Shown here: positions 23,010-34,399 of the stretch, piece after piece
Position numbering within the stretch: position 1 is the stretch's first letter
Layout: each line of letters opens with the position of its first letter
NCBI GenBank assembly: GCA_941918925.1
Contig: OW799237.1
Location: forward strand, 18,395,201 to 18,459,200
Direction of reading: 5' to 3'
From: Phyto melanocephala
Lineage: Eukaryota; Arthropoda; Insecta; Diptera; Rhinophoridae
DNA: 64,000 bases
Notes under the pieces: generated by a model
What the model saw: the letters and a program-made list of their open reading frames with translations, nothing else
What the model was told of the DNA's origin: nothing
Database searches by the model: none
Translations under genes and position numbers: made by a program

Positions 23010-24554
23010 GGAAGATTTTTTTAATTATTACTCCTACAACTATACATTTTATATTTTATACGTAAAAAAAAGGCTAAAGGAACGAGTTGCAAGTTCGAAA
23101 AAATTTAAATTTTTTAAAAAAATTTTTTGTATTCGATTTCAATGCTGCATTCTGCAATATTAGTTTTATCTACCACTGCACTACTTACTCTTTCTAGCAC
23201 TGCTGGACTTTTTGTTTTTGATTTTAATTACATCTTTAACTGCAATTCCATAAATTTTATAAACACATTCCAGTTGTTGCTTAAGTATTTTTTGAAATTC
23301 CCTTCCTTTACATAAATACATACATATATACATACATATATATATCTTGTTTTCCAATTTAGCATTAAACACTTTGGGTGGGCCTTTAAGAAAATATCAA
23401 AGTATATCGCCAAACCTTCCAAGGAAAATGTTAACAAGGGCTTAAAACAGAAAACTTAAAGTACATTTATATGTCCATTCATAACACACATGCATACTTA
23501 AACAACATATAGACAAACCATCGACAAACTGTATAAAACATACAAACATATGTACATATCAATGGTGGCAGACAAAACACCATACCACAACACCTTTTTG
23601 TTGAAAAAAAAGCCACCTCACTGCAAAAAATGCAAATGCTTAATGGTAGCAGTGTTTCGGTGGTGCTGGTGGTAATGGTTGAGGTGGCAATATTGCAGAC
23701 ATACACAATTCGCAAGTATATAACTTAACGAAGTGAAAATTATATGCAAAGTATCATCAAAAAGAAAGAAAAAAAACTTAATCATTTACGGTTGATTTTC
23801 TAAAATATACTTGAACTCATATAGAATGTTTTTATACATGGCTTACAAATATCATTGTAAAACCAACAAAAACATGATACATATATTTAGTTTGGTTTAA
23901 AACTTATTGCCAGTTATAGAACATCATCATCATCATTGTCCTCATCATCACCTTTGTCAACATCAACATCACCTCATCCTCATCATATTGCAACATTTTC
24001 AACAGCTTCAACGTCCAAATGCGTTTTTGGTTTTAATAATAAGTAAAATACACACTTACCAACGAACTCACACTGCATGTCAGTGGCAAAGTCCCTGCTC
24101 TGTTTATACTTGTCTTATAACCTCATTTGCTTTAGTGTCGTCGTTGCTGTAGCAGTTATTCTTATTGCAGTTGCTGTTAGTTTGTTTGGTAAGTTTTGTG
24201 GCCCCGCTTTGAATTCCACCTAATCTTATTCGTTGAATTCATTCGTAATCTCATTAAATTTACATATTAATCAAGGGATTTTAATTACACTTACACTACA
24301 CACAACACATACTGCTATGGCAGCAACAACAAAAACAACACCAATTCCAATAATAAACACAACAACAGCAATAATATCACCATCAATGTCTTCAATACTA
24401 AACGAGTAAAGCCAAGCTAAAAAGCAATGACACCAACAAACATAAGTTATTTATTTTATTTTATAAAAAGACACCAGAGACACGTTCAACGAGCTGCAAC
24501 AAAATTTATTAATTTTAAAAAAATTATATGTTCTATACAGTTGAACTTAAAAAA
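23010..24554. other. Non-coding DNA with simple repeats, no gene seen
   Basis: Holds TACATA/TATATA runs near 23316-23344, a CAT/CCT-rich trinucleotide patch at 23922-23988 and CAACAA runs near 24325-24370. The His-rich 81-codon ORF at 23907-24152 is a translation of the CAT repeat and is not called. A 20-bp string CAAACATAAGTTATTTAT plus following bases appears at about 24438 and again at about 24611, a 171-bp direct repeat that leads into the minisatellite. Confidence 0.6.
23922..23988 (+). repeat. CAT-rich trinucleotide repeat
   Basis: Imperfect (CAT)n/(CAA)n run: CATCATCATCATCATTG, then further CATCATCAC and CATCAACATCAC blocks. In one frame it gives a His stretch, which explains the spurious ORF over it. 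Confidence 0.85.
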
Positions 24555-26210
24555 ATTTATAAAGAATATGTATGTCGGGCATAAACAATTTTCTATAAAA
24601 AGTTGAGAGCAACAAACATAAGTTATTTATATTATTTTTTAAAAAGACAAGGTTGTTTTAAAAATTTTGTTTGTATGACATACAAATGTATGTCGGATAT
24701 ACGAAATTTTGGTGTACAAATTTTGCATGTCAGACTTAAAAAAATTTTCAAAATTCAAATTTTGTTTGACGGACATAAAAAAATGTTCTAAAAACCTTTT
24801 GTATGTCGGACTTAAAAAAATTTTCTATAAAAATTTTTGTATGTCGGACTTAAAAAAATTTTTATACAAATTTTGTTTGTCGGACTTAAAAAAATTTTTA
24901 TTCAAATTTTGTTTGTCGGACATAAAAAAATTGTCTATAAAAATATTGAGTGTCAGACATTAAAAAATTTTCTATAAAAATTTTGTGTGTCGGACACTAA
25001 AAAATTTTCTATATAAATTTTGTATGTCGGATATAAAAAAATTTTCTTAAAATATTTTGTATGTCGGATATAAAAAAATGTTCTTAAAATATTTTGTATG
25101 TCGGATATAAGCAAGTTTTCTATAAATATTTTGTATGTCGGATATAAAAAAATTTTCTATAAATATTTTGTATGTTGGACATAAAAAAATTTTCTATAAA
25201 AATTTTGTATGTCCGACATAAAAAATTTTCTATAAAAATTTTGTATGTGGGACATTAAAAAATTTTCTAAAAACCTTTCGTATGTCGGATTAAAAAAAAA
25301 TTCTATAAAATTTTTGTATGTCGGACTTAAAAAAAACTTTCTATAAAATTTTGTTTGTCAGACTTAAAAAAGTATTTATTCAAATTTTGTTTAACGGACA
25401 TAAAAAAATTTTCTTTAAAAATTTTGTATGTCATACATAAAAAAATTTTCTATAAATATTTTGTATGTTGGACATTAAAAAATTTTCTATAAAAATTTTG
25501 TATGTCGGACATTAAAAAATTTTCTATACAAATTTTTTATGTCGGACATTTAAAAGTTTTCTATACAAATTTTGTATGTCGGACATTAAAAAATTTTCTA
25601 TAAAAATTTTGTATGTCGGACATTAAAAAATTTTCTATAAAAATTTTGTATGTCGGATATTAAAAATGTTCTATAAAAATTTTGTATGTCGGACATTAAA
25701 AAATTTTCTATAAAAATTTTGTGTGTTGGACATTAAAAAATTTTCTATAAAAATCTTGTACGTCGGACTAAAAATTTTTCTATAAAAATTTTCTATAAAA
25801 ATGTCGGGCATACAAAAATTGTTTATAAATAATTTTTTTTCTCTATAAAAATTTGGTTTGTAGTACATACAAATTTGTATGTAGTACATTCAAATATTTT
25901 CATTAAAATTTTGTTTGTCGGACTTAAAAGAATTTTCTACAAAAATTTTGTGTGTCGGACATACAAAAATTTTCATTCAAATTTTGTTTGTTGGTCATAA
26001 AAAAATTTTTTATAAAACTTTTGTATGACGGACTTAAAAAAATTTTCTATAAAAATTATGTATGTCCGACATAAAAAATTTTCTATAAAAATTATGTATG
26101 TCCGACATAAAAAATTTTCTATAAAAATTATGTATGTCGACATAAAAAATTTTCTATAAAAAAATTTTGTCTGTCTAAAATAAAAATTTTTTATAAAATT
26201 TCTAAAGAAT
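24555..26210 (+). repeat. Minisatellite, ~42 units of 37-38 bp with TGTCGGACAT core
   Basis: Tandem array. Each unit has GTATGTCGGACAT (variants ACTT, ATAT), then TAAAAAATTTTC, then TATAAAAATTTT. The spacing between successive GTCGGA words is mostly 37-38 bp (for example about 25503, 25540, 25577, 25614, 25651). ATGTCGGACAT is an odd-length dyad and AAAATTTT is self-complementary, so each unit can fold. Some units carry TGTCCGACAT (about 25206, 26066, 26100). Divergence is highest at the edges and near 25800-25890. Several ORFs (24603-24963, 25671-25889, 25973-26302) are read through it and are artefacts. Confidence 0.95.
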
Positions 26211-27189
26211 TGAGTGTAGGATATAAAACATTTTTGCCTTAGGACGTTTATCGAGGCCTCACTGCAATAAATATCTTGCTTCTTATATGTCCATATATGC
26301 ATATATACATTGGTATTGGCAAATGTATGTTAAAATTGTAGCAACATCTAAAAGGATATTGAGATACAGATATCCAACACTAAAGCAACCAAAACAACAA
26401 GACTTTAAGAATCAAATGTATAATATAGCATACATTTATTTAAGTTTAAGGAAGTGCATGGAAGTATAAATTTATACTATCACCACTAGTACTGGCTGGT
26501 TATTTACTATGTTGCAAGGTTAGGGTAAACGAATAAGCAACATGCATTCAAAGGTTGTACATTTATTTCTATCTTCTTAAGTGTGCGATCGTTTTGTTAA
26601 TTTTGTTTTTCGTTTTACAAATTCCTATGTGACGCTTTTGGCGTTTACAATTTTCTTCAAATGAATATTACGACGTTTTACTTATAATTCTGTTGATTTT
26701 TCTTATTGCCAACAAGCCAGCCTGCTTGCTTGCTGATGGTATAGAAATGTTTTAAAGTGTATAGGTGTGTGGATAAAGCTTCCTTCTCCACCCATTTGCT
26801 GTTTGTTAGAAATTCTACAATTTTAGTTTTAATATTCAAGAACTAATTTAATTGGACTTGCATTAGCTTTCTACACAAATGCACAGATACTGTGGTTAGA
26901 TTTCAGAGTGTGTGACTGCTACAATTGGAAAAAAAGTAAAATTTTGTTGCCAAAAAACTACACATTTGCATGTTTAGTTTATATGAAAATTTTGGTTTTC
27001 GTCGTTTTCAAATACTAAACAAGACAATTATTCGATATAATTTTAATATTTTAAATGTCAAAATAGTAAAGCCTGGCTTTAAGCCTGGTATTCTGTTCTG
27101 GTGTATTTCTGCCAAACTCTATATTATAAAACTTGTAAAAAAATACTTAAAAGAAATGTGGCCTAAGCAGTACTATGTTTTTAATGCAA
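26211..27189. other. AT-rich non-coding DNA, no gene seen
   Basis: Short ORFs at 26287-26469 and 26970-27200 show no domain or signal. No RNA gene or terminal repeat is supported. Confidence 0.55.
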
Positions 27190-27600
27190 AAAACATATGA
27201 AATGTTGCTGTCAATATTAAAGCAACATTTTTTTTGTATTAATGCTAGAAATCTGTTTCAATTTGTGAATATGTTGAGCAACATTAGTTTAATACACAAA
27301 GAATTTGACATACAGAATTAAATTTTTAATAAAAAAAATTTATAAGCTCTTGCTTTGAATTTCGTACGAATAACTATTGTTCATATTATTTCATACGAAT
27401 TAAAATGTTGCTCTAATGTTGTTAGCAACATTTTATATGTTTTTACATGATATTCAAAGTACTGATTGTGAAACATAATTCCATAAGTTTTTTTATGTGG
27501 GGCTTAACAACAGTTTTCATGACATATTGAACAGAATACCAGAATAATCTGATCAATAGGTATTTCATGCGAAATTAAAGCAAGAGCTGCTCAATTTGTT
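27190..27600 (+). repeat. Unclassified dispersed repeat, copy 3 of 3 (longest)
   Basis: Matches 11331-11605 along about 300 bp: GAGCAACATTAGTTTAA, AAGAATTTGACATA, TTTCGTACGAATAAC, TTATTTCATACGAATTAAAA, TGTTGCT, GCAACATTTTATATG, AAAGTACTG, CATAATTCCATAAG, CTTAACAACAGTTTTCATGA, AACAGAATACCAGA. Upstream ATGTTGCTGTCAATATTAAA and GCAACATTTTTT (27203-27232) extend the unit. It is richer in ATGTTGC/GCAACAT pairs than the other copies. Confidence 0.7.
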
Positions 27601-29625
27601 TTGTTTGCTCGATTTAAAATTTTTTTATACTTCAAATTTTTTGTTGCTCAACATATTTCTCAAATTGAAACAGAGAACCAGACTTTATATTTAAAAATTT
27701 GAATTCATTACGGAAAAGCAAACCAGCATGATTTTAGAAATGGACGGTAATAAATGAGTCTAAGGGAAAATATGTTTAAAATTCTGTTTAATGTATTAAA
27801 ATTATTTATAAGATATAATGTTTACTAAATATCGATATGTTGACGATAAAATCTGTGTGTTGTGTTTAACTTTGTGTTGCTACATGGTGCTAACATAACA
27901 AATATTTCCTTCATGACAAAACCTTTGGACTTTTCTGGATAATTCTTAAAGAAAAACTAATTTGTACCTAAACTTTATGCTTTCGTTCCCATAAAATAAA
28001 ATCTAAATTTAAAAAAAAAAATACATAAAAAAAACTATAATTTTACAACATTAAATTAAATCCAGATTATTTATCTTTTTAATGTGTAAATTTTCAATAT
28101 CTTTGCAACACTATAATTAACACAAATCCAGTTTAGAACAGTCAGAGTAAAGACAAACAACTATAACAACAACATCAACCACATTAACTTATAACATAAT
28201 TTCTTACCACATCATTAAATATTGGCAACACATTTCATTCAAGCATCTTCCATTTTTTTTTAGTTCTTTTTTATTAAAACTTACCATTACGAATATTGAA
28301 AAGCCAGAAGAAGGAGGGCGCTGGATCAATTAAAAAATACTTTACGATATTACTGGCAACATTGCCGCAACATACTAATTTTAGCGAACAAGAAGACGGT
28401 GAGAAGGAAAATTAAAAAAGCAATTGATGAGAACGTTACTTTATGTAAAAAAAACACCAAAGCAACATAAAGTTATCAACATTTAGGTTTAGTGGTCTTG
28501 CCCACCCCTCTTTGGACAGCCGCCCAGTAATGGTGGTCCTTTCATTCAGAACTGTTAAAGAAAAACTTAAGACAAAAACTTCAAATGTATGTATGCTGAT
28601 TTTCAATAAAAGCATAAAAATTCAATATTATTTTTAACTTGCCTTAAAACATACTGTATTTTCGTTTCTTGTTTGAGTGTCATAATTTCTCAATGAAACA
28701 ATAAACATGCCCATATGAAGTTTTTGCTAATGTTGCCAACGTATGCTATCAACTCTTCTTTAAAGTTATTCTGTCGTTGCTGCAAATTTGCAAATTATTA
28801 TTACCTCTTTTCACCATAATTGTTGGTCTCGTGCCATTTAGGAAAATTTTTAATAATAAAAATTATTTTTAAATGATTTTGGAAGAAAAAAAAATTTTAT
28901 TTCAATAATGAATAATTCAAAAGTAGTGGCGACAAAGTTTGAAAAGTAAAATAAAGTAAATAAAAGTAAGTAAATATAAATAGTTATGCTAATGAGACGA
29001 CTTGTGGCATATATTTTGATCTTAAAAAGGATTATCGGACGAAATTTTTGGTGGGTAGAGCCTGCACGGAGATGGAAAGCCATTATTGCTATTTTTGTCA
29101 TCTAGAACTAAACCTCTAAAACTATGTATTTCTTTAATACTTTAATGATCAAAGATAGCATTTTAATATTTGCCATGAATTTTATTCAAATTAGATACCA
29201 CTTTTTTATTCCTAGCAAGATTATTTTATTAATTTTTTTGACATACAAAATTTCTTATTTAGAAAAATTCGGCAAAAACGAAAAACCAACCCAAATTTTT
29301 TCAAAACACATGAATAACAACGAAATTATCGTTTTCTCCTGTGTGAATACTTTCTTTTCTATAACCAAAAATAGTCATAGACATTAGCTCTTACTCTAGA
29401 AAAGGCACAACAACATGCCACATAAATACCTTTTAGCTACCATAATGGTACAAGCATAGTACTCTACACTTATTGAGAAAATAAATGTTTGCAAATATTG
29501 CACTGAATCTTAAAATGACAAAAACATTTCAAGATGATATATGACAAAAGTTTTTCAAAAATTTTCTCAGCTCTAATTAAATATTTTGCATGATCTTCTC
29601 TGTGTTAAAGCAAGAAAATTAAAAA
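27601..29625. other. AT-rich non-coding DNA, no gene seen
   Basis: ORFs at 28850-29101 (minus, 83 codons) and 29124-29387 (plus, 87 codons) have biased I/F/K/N composition and no motif that I recognise. The second begins in AT-rich DNA with no promoter-like context. I leave both uncalled. Confidence 0.5.
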
Positions 29626-29626
29626 T

Positions 29627-30080
29627 AAACGCGGCTGTACCGAATATTTTACACTCACCACCAATTTTGTATAATAAACAAGTAAGAGCACTATATTCGG
29701 CTGTTGCGAATGAAAGTTGAAAGTGAAAATTTCTCCATAGAAAAATTATATGAACTTAAGGTAAAGTGTTATATGGGAGGTAGGCGTAAAAGTAGGCGTG
29801 TCACCTAAATTTTCTGGCATAACAGTGACATTAACTAAAAAGATATATGTAGCAAATTTCATCATCACACCTCTAATTTTGTCGGTTTAATGAACTTTTA
29901 AATTTCATTAACAGTAGATTACGTTAAAAGTGGGCGCTATAGTAGGCGTGTCGTGTTGTTATTCTTCCAAAATCTTTATTCATAGAGAAATTATATGAAT
30001 TTGAGATAAAGCGTTATATGGGAGGTGGGCGTGTCACATTTATTTTCCGGTTTTTTGGTGGAGGGTATAATAAATTTTAT
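29627..30080 (+). repeat. AACAAGTAAGAG-family repeat fragments, head-to-tail
   Basis: GCGGCTGTACCGAATATTTT, then ACACTCACCACCAATTTTGT (29632-29673), is one broken 5' end. A second start AAACAAGTAAGAGCACTATA with TTCGGCTGTTGCGAA follows at 29686. The body (29740-30030) matches the minus strand of 7140-7480: TATGGGAGGT(A/G)GGCGT, GGCGTGTCA, TTTCATCATCACACCTCTAA, TTTTGTCGGTTT, AAAAGTGGGCG. It ends GGTGGAGGGTATAATAAA at about 30057-30074. It is non-coding and truncated compared with the 2-kb copy. Confidence 0.75.
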
Positions 30081-30229
30081 GTTTTTATAAAAAAGTATAA
30101 AATATTTTTAATTTGCTATTCAACTTAAATAGGATTCGGGTATAATAGTGGGCGTGTCATATTCATCTCTATCCTATTTTATTCAAGCTTAATATAGCAT
30201 CGGAGAGTCTCAACTTTTGAGGAAATAGA

Positions 30230-30640
30230 AAGAATTCATTTTTAAATTTAGATAACAAGCCTTATAAGTGAGGTGAGGTTAAAGAAGGTTGAAATATATC
30301 AGCATTAAACCTTTTCCCACAAGCACTGCAAAGCTATCACTCTGATGCTATTAATATGATCTATATAGAACTTGTTGGGTATGAAGTTGGATTCTTTGCA
30401 TGTTTTTGAAGTGCCGAGGTGATTCAAATGCGGTTAAGAAAGATGTGGATTATAATCTTTTTCACCACACCGAGAAGGGTGATGTTACCCAAGTTCCCTT
30501 ACTCTTGCACATTACCCTTCTTCGGAATCTTTACGATTTTACCTTCTTTTGCGTCGTCAGGTCTATGCTTATTCTCAAAACAATTTTCTTCAGGAGTGTT
30601 AGAGATATTGATGTTGATTTGCAAATGATGTGGGATTTGA
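30230..30640 (-). pseudogene. LINE reverse-transcriptase remnant (finger/palm start)
   Basis: On minus, 30546-30440 reads KIVKIPKKGNV, a stop, then GNLGNITLLGVVKKII and HIFLNRI. This corresponds to the KIPKKGD....WRGITLL...NKI...ILNRI block of LINE reverse transcriptases. After a frame change, 30400-30310 gives FIPNKFYIDHINSIRVI, matching the QAGFRPNRSCIDQI..LR block that precedes the first catalytic Asp motif. Stops and shifts make it non-functional. The plus-strand ORF at 30400-30660 (86 codons) is the antisense shadow of this remnant. The clade differs from the R1-like remnant at 34.5-35.8 kb. No endonuclease or 3' tail was identified. Confidence 0.7.
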
Positions 30641-30689
30641 TTTTGAATTTACGTACTTGATGAATATTATCGAAATCTGTTATCCAGAG

Positions 30690-31345
30690 TGACTCAGTTT
30701 GAATGCAGTGTAAGTGGAAACACTGATATTTGACGTCTGCTGGATATGTTTATTTCGACGCGTTATAGTAGTGAAAACTTATTAAAAAAGTTTGGAATGT
30801 TATGATTAAACCGCTTGCGATAAATTTTCAGTCGAGAAAGTACATCTAATATGGCAATTATTAAAAGTGTGGCCAACAAACTGGGTCGGTTATGGACAGT
30901 AAGATTCCTATGCGTCAACGTAGCAGTAGGCCTCTTAAAAACATTACTATTGTTGTTGCCAAAAATCCGAAAACATCAATTCGGTATCTTTGTCTACAAC
31001 TTAAAGTTTCACAAGGCACTACACAGCAAATTTTGACAAAATACCTTTACCTTCGTGCGTATAAAATTTAGCTTTCTCAGGATCACAAACAAAAAGACCG
31101 AAAGTTTGTTCAAGATAATCGACAGTTAATCGAGCAAAGTAAGCTCAATGCTAATTTTTCGAATAAATATCTTCTTCCTCGATAAAGTTCAAATGAGCTC
31201 GTGAATTCACAAAATTGTCGAATTTTAGGCTTAAAAAATCCTCATGCAATTCACTAGAAACAGATGCAGCCATAACGAACAACTGTTTGTTGTGAAATGT
31301 TTGAAAATGGAGGTAAAAATTGCATTGACAGTGAACGACATTAAT
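30690..31345 (+). pseudogene. Mariner-type transposase remnant (linker to early catalytic domain)
   Basis: Plus-strand reading with several frame changes. RQRSSRPLKNITIVV is followed by NPKTSIRYLCLQLKVSQGTT and QQILTKYLYLRAYKI (second helix-turn-helix and linker, about 30912-31068). Next comes LSQDHKQKDRKFVQDNRQLIEQ, then NANFSNK (31147), LVNSQNCRI (compare YVNKQNCRI at 10.9 kb), LKNPHAIH, and a degenerate TTVCCEMFENGG for the usual TVWCG segment. The first catalytic FSDEA motif is damaged (CTCGATAAAG at about 31177). No TIRs were found. The 61-codon ORF at 30851-31036 and the minus ORF 31151-31450 are shadows of it. It is a separate lineage from the 10.3-kb element. Confidence 0.75.
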
Positions 31346-31358
31346 GACAAGAACATGA

Positions 31359-31450
31359 TAGGTTAGGTTAGGTTGAAAAGGAGGGGCACTAAAAGCCCAA
31401 AACCATGACAGGTATACACTTATGCCCAGTTGGCATGTTGTGCGCTCCAT
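31359..31450 (+). repeat. Dispersed repeat fragment, copy 2 (GGTTAGGTTAGGTTGAAAA type)
   Basis: Better preserved copy of 309-402: TAGGTTAGGTTAGGTTGAAA, GGAGGGGCACTAAAAGCCC, ATACACTTATGCCCAGTTGG, CATGTTGTGCGC. It follows the transposase remnant directly. Confidence 0.75.
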
Positions 31451-33335
31451 GTGGGAACCGGAATTCCCAATTGAAAACCATTATCATAAATTCCCATAAA
31501 AAGAGCATAATAAGGGAGTTCTTGTAACCTTAACTGGACACAAACCATTTATTGTAGCAACGATTTTCAGGACAAATTATCTCAAGAAGTTCTGATTTCA
31601 ACTCACCATCAAGGCCATGCGATTTAAGGCCATGCGATTTTTTTTCTCTGAATTTTTGTGAAATTTTAGACTTATGCGAACAGGCCAGAAACAATTCTTG
31701 AGTTTAATGGTGAGATCTAACACATTATCTGTAAGATACAGCTAAATCTCTGAAAAAACATCATGCAAATTTCATAAAAAGAGTAACGGCCTGTTATCAG
31801 AGCAATGGGGTCTCTTTGAGGGATATTTTATTTTATATTTAATCGGAATATGTCTTCCTTATACGCCAATAATAATTCACAACTGTCTTAAAAAAAAAGT
31901 GTTTTATTCTAAAAAGAAAAGTGTTGTCTTACCTGGACACAAATATTCCTATATGTTACAAATAGAACGACACACTCAATATTTTTTATTTCCAACATTT
32001 TTCAGTGTTGTGTATAAAAAGTAGTTCATTATAAATGCAATAGAATTTGGTTGTTGCTAATAAACTTTCTTAGTTAAATTTGAAATATAAAAAAGAAAAG
32101 AAGAAACCGAAATAGATTAACAACAAATAAAATATTCCACTTAACAAAATATGCAACAACATTTAGTGTATAACTCACACATACTCATACAGGATGCATA
32201 AGTTTAATTCACTTACAAACTCCCCCACTGTTGGCAGCGACTAAGAATGCGTAAATATAGTACTTTCTGGACATACAAGTGTTAAGTGCGGCATTGTATT
32301 TGTATGTTAAGGAATGAGGCAGGGGAGAGGGGTACTTTACTATATATTGCGCTATAAAGACTATTACTTGTGAGGGATAACCTCATTGACCAAAGTAACA
32401 AACATCGAACATCAAATGTGAATTAGTGCAACACTCAAGTCCACTTCGTCTTTTTTTAGTTTTTTTTTTTGTTTGCTTGTTGTTGTAACCGAAATTCTTT
32501 TATTTCTTTTGGCTCATCTAGTTTGTTGTTGCGCATATTTTACTCTATTGACTTCTAGTAGAATGCTCAGTTTAGTCTGATAGTCTTTAACTAATGCTTT
32601 AGTTAAGGTATGTATATTGTTGTTGTTGCTGACAATAACTATGATGATGCTGATGCTGTGGCTCAAGCTTACTCTGATGCTGACGACCACAGACGCTGTT
32701 GCATGCATAATTTCTTAGTTTAATTCGTTACAACAAACCTGCAGAGCTGAACAAAAAAAAATGAAACGAAGATACATATATGTATACACAATTATAATTT
32801 TAAGTTATTGCAGGCCATATAAACACACTTTTAGTTTGAAGAACAAAATAAAAAAAAAAAAACAGAAATATTTTGCTCTAAATAAGTAAAAGAAAGGAAT
32901 CATCTATGTATGTGGCTAAGTAATTTTTCAGATTATCCAAAAAACGCAGTGGCCACAAGGTTAAAGAGTGAATGATTTTTTTTTTCTACTTTTTGTTTGA
33001 AAACTATGTCTTCTGTCTTCGAATTAATGTGAAAAATGTGTTATTGAAATTTGTAGCTTAAAAGCAAAAATTAAAAGTTAATGCCTTAATAAAATAAAAT
33101 AAGTTTTCTATTAAGTGCAAGAAATTCAAACTTTAAAAAAGACTTAATAAGGCTGGAAATTTGTGACTGAAATTTTTGTTAATATGTGCATGAAATTATG
33201 CTAGAAACAATGTTAAACTTACATTTTTTGGTATGAGGCTGCTCAGACATCTTTTAGGTTCACATTTTTTGATTAGGTTTTAATATTGTACAGCTGGACA
33301 AAAAATTTTAAAATTAGTTGATTTTAGGAAATTTG
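31451..33335. other. AT-rich non-coding DNA, no gene seen
   Basis: A tandem duplication of AAGGCCATGCGATTT occurs at about 31611-31640. CAGGCC/GGCCTG words at 31682 and 31790 form a possible distant dyad. No gene is supported. Confidence 0.5.
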
Positions 33336-34330
33336 AAATTAAATCAAATCTCTAAAACCGCAGGCGAGTATGGAATCTAGCCAAAGGATGTCCTTTCGAT
33401 TTACATATCGATAGTAAGAGTGACAATTACTTACCCATTTATTATTTGGTGGCCAAGGGGATGATTTTATGGTATTTGAAAAAGGTTCAGAGGATTGCTT
33501 GTATTTTAAATGAATGCCAATGGCATCTCTTGGTTGGAGTTTAAAGCATGAGCCGGATGGAAGTGGGCGAAAGGCAACATCATACGATCATAGCGATTAG
33601 ATCTATGCGCAATAACATTAATATTTTAATGAAAGTGCAGGAGCTTGAATATATTCGTTTGAGTTTAACCTGTTCTTCATTTTGAGTCTTGAAGATAAGG
33701 TGTCAGCACACCAGGCAGAGTTGCTTGAATTATAATATGCGCTGGATCACATTTTTTAAGGTAAGGGAAAAGATGAAAATTATCGTTGCACTTGATAATC
33801 AAACGGTTCCAAGACGCATGCGGTAAATAAATGTAAACTCTGGACACATTCAAGTGTTCCTATGCTTAACAGATGTGCATTTTTGGTAATAGGGATAATG
33901 CGGTAAAGCCTTTCAGAGGGTGAACTCTATCAAACTTAAGGCATGTAAACAGGATCTTGTGGAGCTTAAAGAGCTCCTACGAAGTAAACCGAAAATTGCA
34001 ATCAGATATAATCGTTCATACTAAATCTAATACCACTCATAAAAATATGATTGAGTAGATGCCATGGCAAGGAAAGCTCTAACACGACCAAATTTCTTAG
34101 TGTACATGCAGCTTCCTTGATTTAAATTCAACTGCTGGTCATTATATCTTCAGATGTCACAGATTTGGTAGTACACTGGAATCATATGTCGGCGCAAAGT
34201 TGAGTAGTGACAGTTAATTAATATTTAGAAAATAGCAGAAGATTATATATTCAATTATTTCCATTCGATGTCTTGAAAAACACTATTTTCGCGAACTGCG
34301 TTTAGGCTGTCCTAAAAGAATTTAAGAGGT
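33336..34330. other. GC-richer block, possibly part of a decayed retroelement
   Basis: Less AT-rich than its surroundings and next to the LINE remnant on its right. Plus-strand frames give short stretches such as VNSIKLKACKQDLVELKELL (about 33927-33986) without a motif that I can name. Minus frames gave none. It may be LINE 3' sequence or another insertion. Confidence 0.35.
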
Positions 34331-34399
34331 GGGGATTTGATTTTCTGTATAGGCATCGTATAACGTCAGAGTTTGGACAAAAAATATTTTTAGAAAACC

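Noticed and set aside
23907..24152. His-rich ORF resembling a metal-binding peptide
   Set aside because: Translation of a CAT trinucleotide repeat, no further domain.
24603..24963. Lys-rich repetitive ORFs
   Set aside because: Same minisatellite; frames change with the unit length and have no start context.
24555..26210. CRISPR-like array because of regular dyad-containing repeats
   Set aside because: Units are contiguous with no unique spacers, in a eukaryotic context.
25973..26302. 109-codon ORF with internal peptide repeats
   Set aside because: Reads through the 37-38 bp minisatellite. The peptide periodicity follows from the DNA repeat.
30400..30660. 86-codon plus-strand ORF as a gene
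   Set aside because: Antisense to a readable reverse-transcriptase remnant. The minus strand explains the sequence better.
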